Source: Betaproteobacteria bacterium (GTDB lineage: Bacteria; Pseudomonadota; Gammaproteobacteria; Burkholderiales; Casimicrobiaceae). From it: a stretch of DNA of 5,157 nucleotides. The notes below the pieces were generated by a model that searched no databases, was not told the DNA's origin, and saw only the letters and a list, made by a program, of their open reading frames with translations. Made by a program: the position numbers and the translations under genes. The DNA lies in assembly GCA_005888955.1 (NCBI GenBank), contig VBCS01000097.1, forward strand, positions 1 through 5,157. The letters are read 5' to 3'. Shown here in pieces: positions 4,847 through 5,157 of this stretch. Position 1 is the first letter of the stretch. Every line of letters begins with the position of its first letter.

Positions 4847-5157
4847 ATGTTCTCGCGCTTTTTCATCGACCGCCCCCTCTTTGCGGCAGTCATCTCGACT
4901 TTCATCGTGCTCGCCGGCCTCGCGTCGATGCGCTCGCTGCCGATCGCGCAGTATCCCGAAATAGCCCCGCCCGTGGTTACGGTGCAGGCGATCTATCCGG
5001 GCGCCTCCGCGCAGACGCTGGAACAGACCGTCGCCGCGCCTTTGGAAAACGCGATCAACGGCGTGCCGAACATGATCTACATGAGCTCGAACTCGGCTTC
5101 GAACGGCATCGTGCAGATCCAGGTCACGTTCGAGATCGGCACCAACGTCGACATCGC
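4847..5157 (+). CDS. RND efflux inner-membrane pump (AcrB/MexB, HAE1 family), N-terminal part
   Basis: The first 103 codons plus two bases are present; family members are about 1040-1050 residues, so roughly a tenth is seen. The start MFSRFFIDRPLFAAVISTFI is the HAE1 signature (FFIDRPxFA), with the first membrane helix at about 10-28. The porter-domain segment follows: LPIAQYPEIAPPVV, then YPGASAQTLEQTVAAPLE, NGVPNMIYMSSNSAS and VTFEIGTNVDI. AcrB has nearly the same order (AQYPTIAPP, YPGA, MYMSSNS, TFESGT). The pump uses proton flow to export amphiphilic compounds from the periplasm and outer leaflet, as a trimer with the adaptor and a TolC/OprM-type channel. AAGG about 7 nt upstream of the ATG serves as ribosome-binding site. 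It is in the same operon as the adaptor; the proton-relay residues lie beyond the window. Confidence 0.96.
   Translation, partial: MFSRFFIDRPLFAAVISTFIVLAGLASMRSLPIAQYPEIAPPVVTVQAIYPGASAQTLEQTVAAPLENAINGVPNMIYMSSNSASNGIVQIQVTFEIGTNVDI

Overview
The window is high-GC DNA from a Gram-negative bacterium. Two predicted exported proteins (a periplasmic binding protein and a lipoprotein), an RND efflux system and a repeated CCCGGG-cored palindrome all fit a proteobacterium. The gene content and palindrome style suggest a Betaproteobacterium, perhaps Burkholderiales; that placement is inference. No phage, insertion sequence, CRISPR array, tRNA or rRNA was found, and no convincing new biological system.

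Left part (1-2657), all on the minus strand. Reading in the direction of transcription, it starts with a periplasmic substrate-binding protein of the NMT1/SsuA/TauA type (2657-1659). Next comes a 120-bp spacer holding two inverted copies of a REP-like palindrome. After that is an M24-fold (aminopeptidase P/creatinase-type) protein (1538-234), then a spacer with two back-to-back hairpins, and last the first 33 codons of an NTF2-like/SnoaL-like protein (99-1, cut by the window edge). No permease or ATPase gene for the binding protein is in view.

Right part (2797-5157) is a divergent efflux locus. A TetR-family repressor of the AcrR/TtgR type (3471-2797, minus) lies back to back with an AcrA/MexA-type lipoprotein adaptor (3608-4831, plus). 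The adaptor is followed after 15 bp by the start of an AcrB/MexB-type RND pump (4847 onward, cut by the edge). The 136-bp gap between repressor and adaptor carries a 24-bp imperfect palindrome closely resembling the E. coli AcrR and Pseudomonas TtgR operators as I recall them. It overlaps candidate promoters for both directions, so the repressor probably controls the pump and itself. An outer-membrane channel gene may follow the pump outside the window.

The points most worth a second look are the M24 protein, where the second metal-ligand aspartate is a cysteine; the inverted REP-like doublet, which also creates a false N-terminal extension of that gene; the paired hairpins downstream of it; and a duplicated operator half-site in the leader of the repressor gene.
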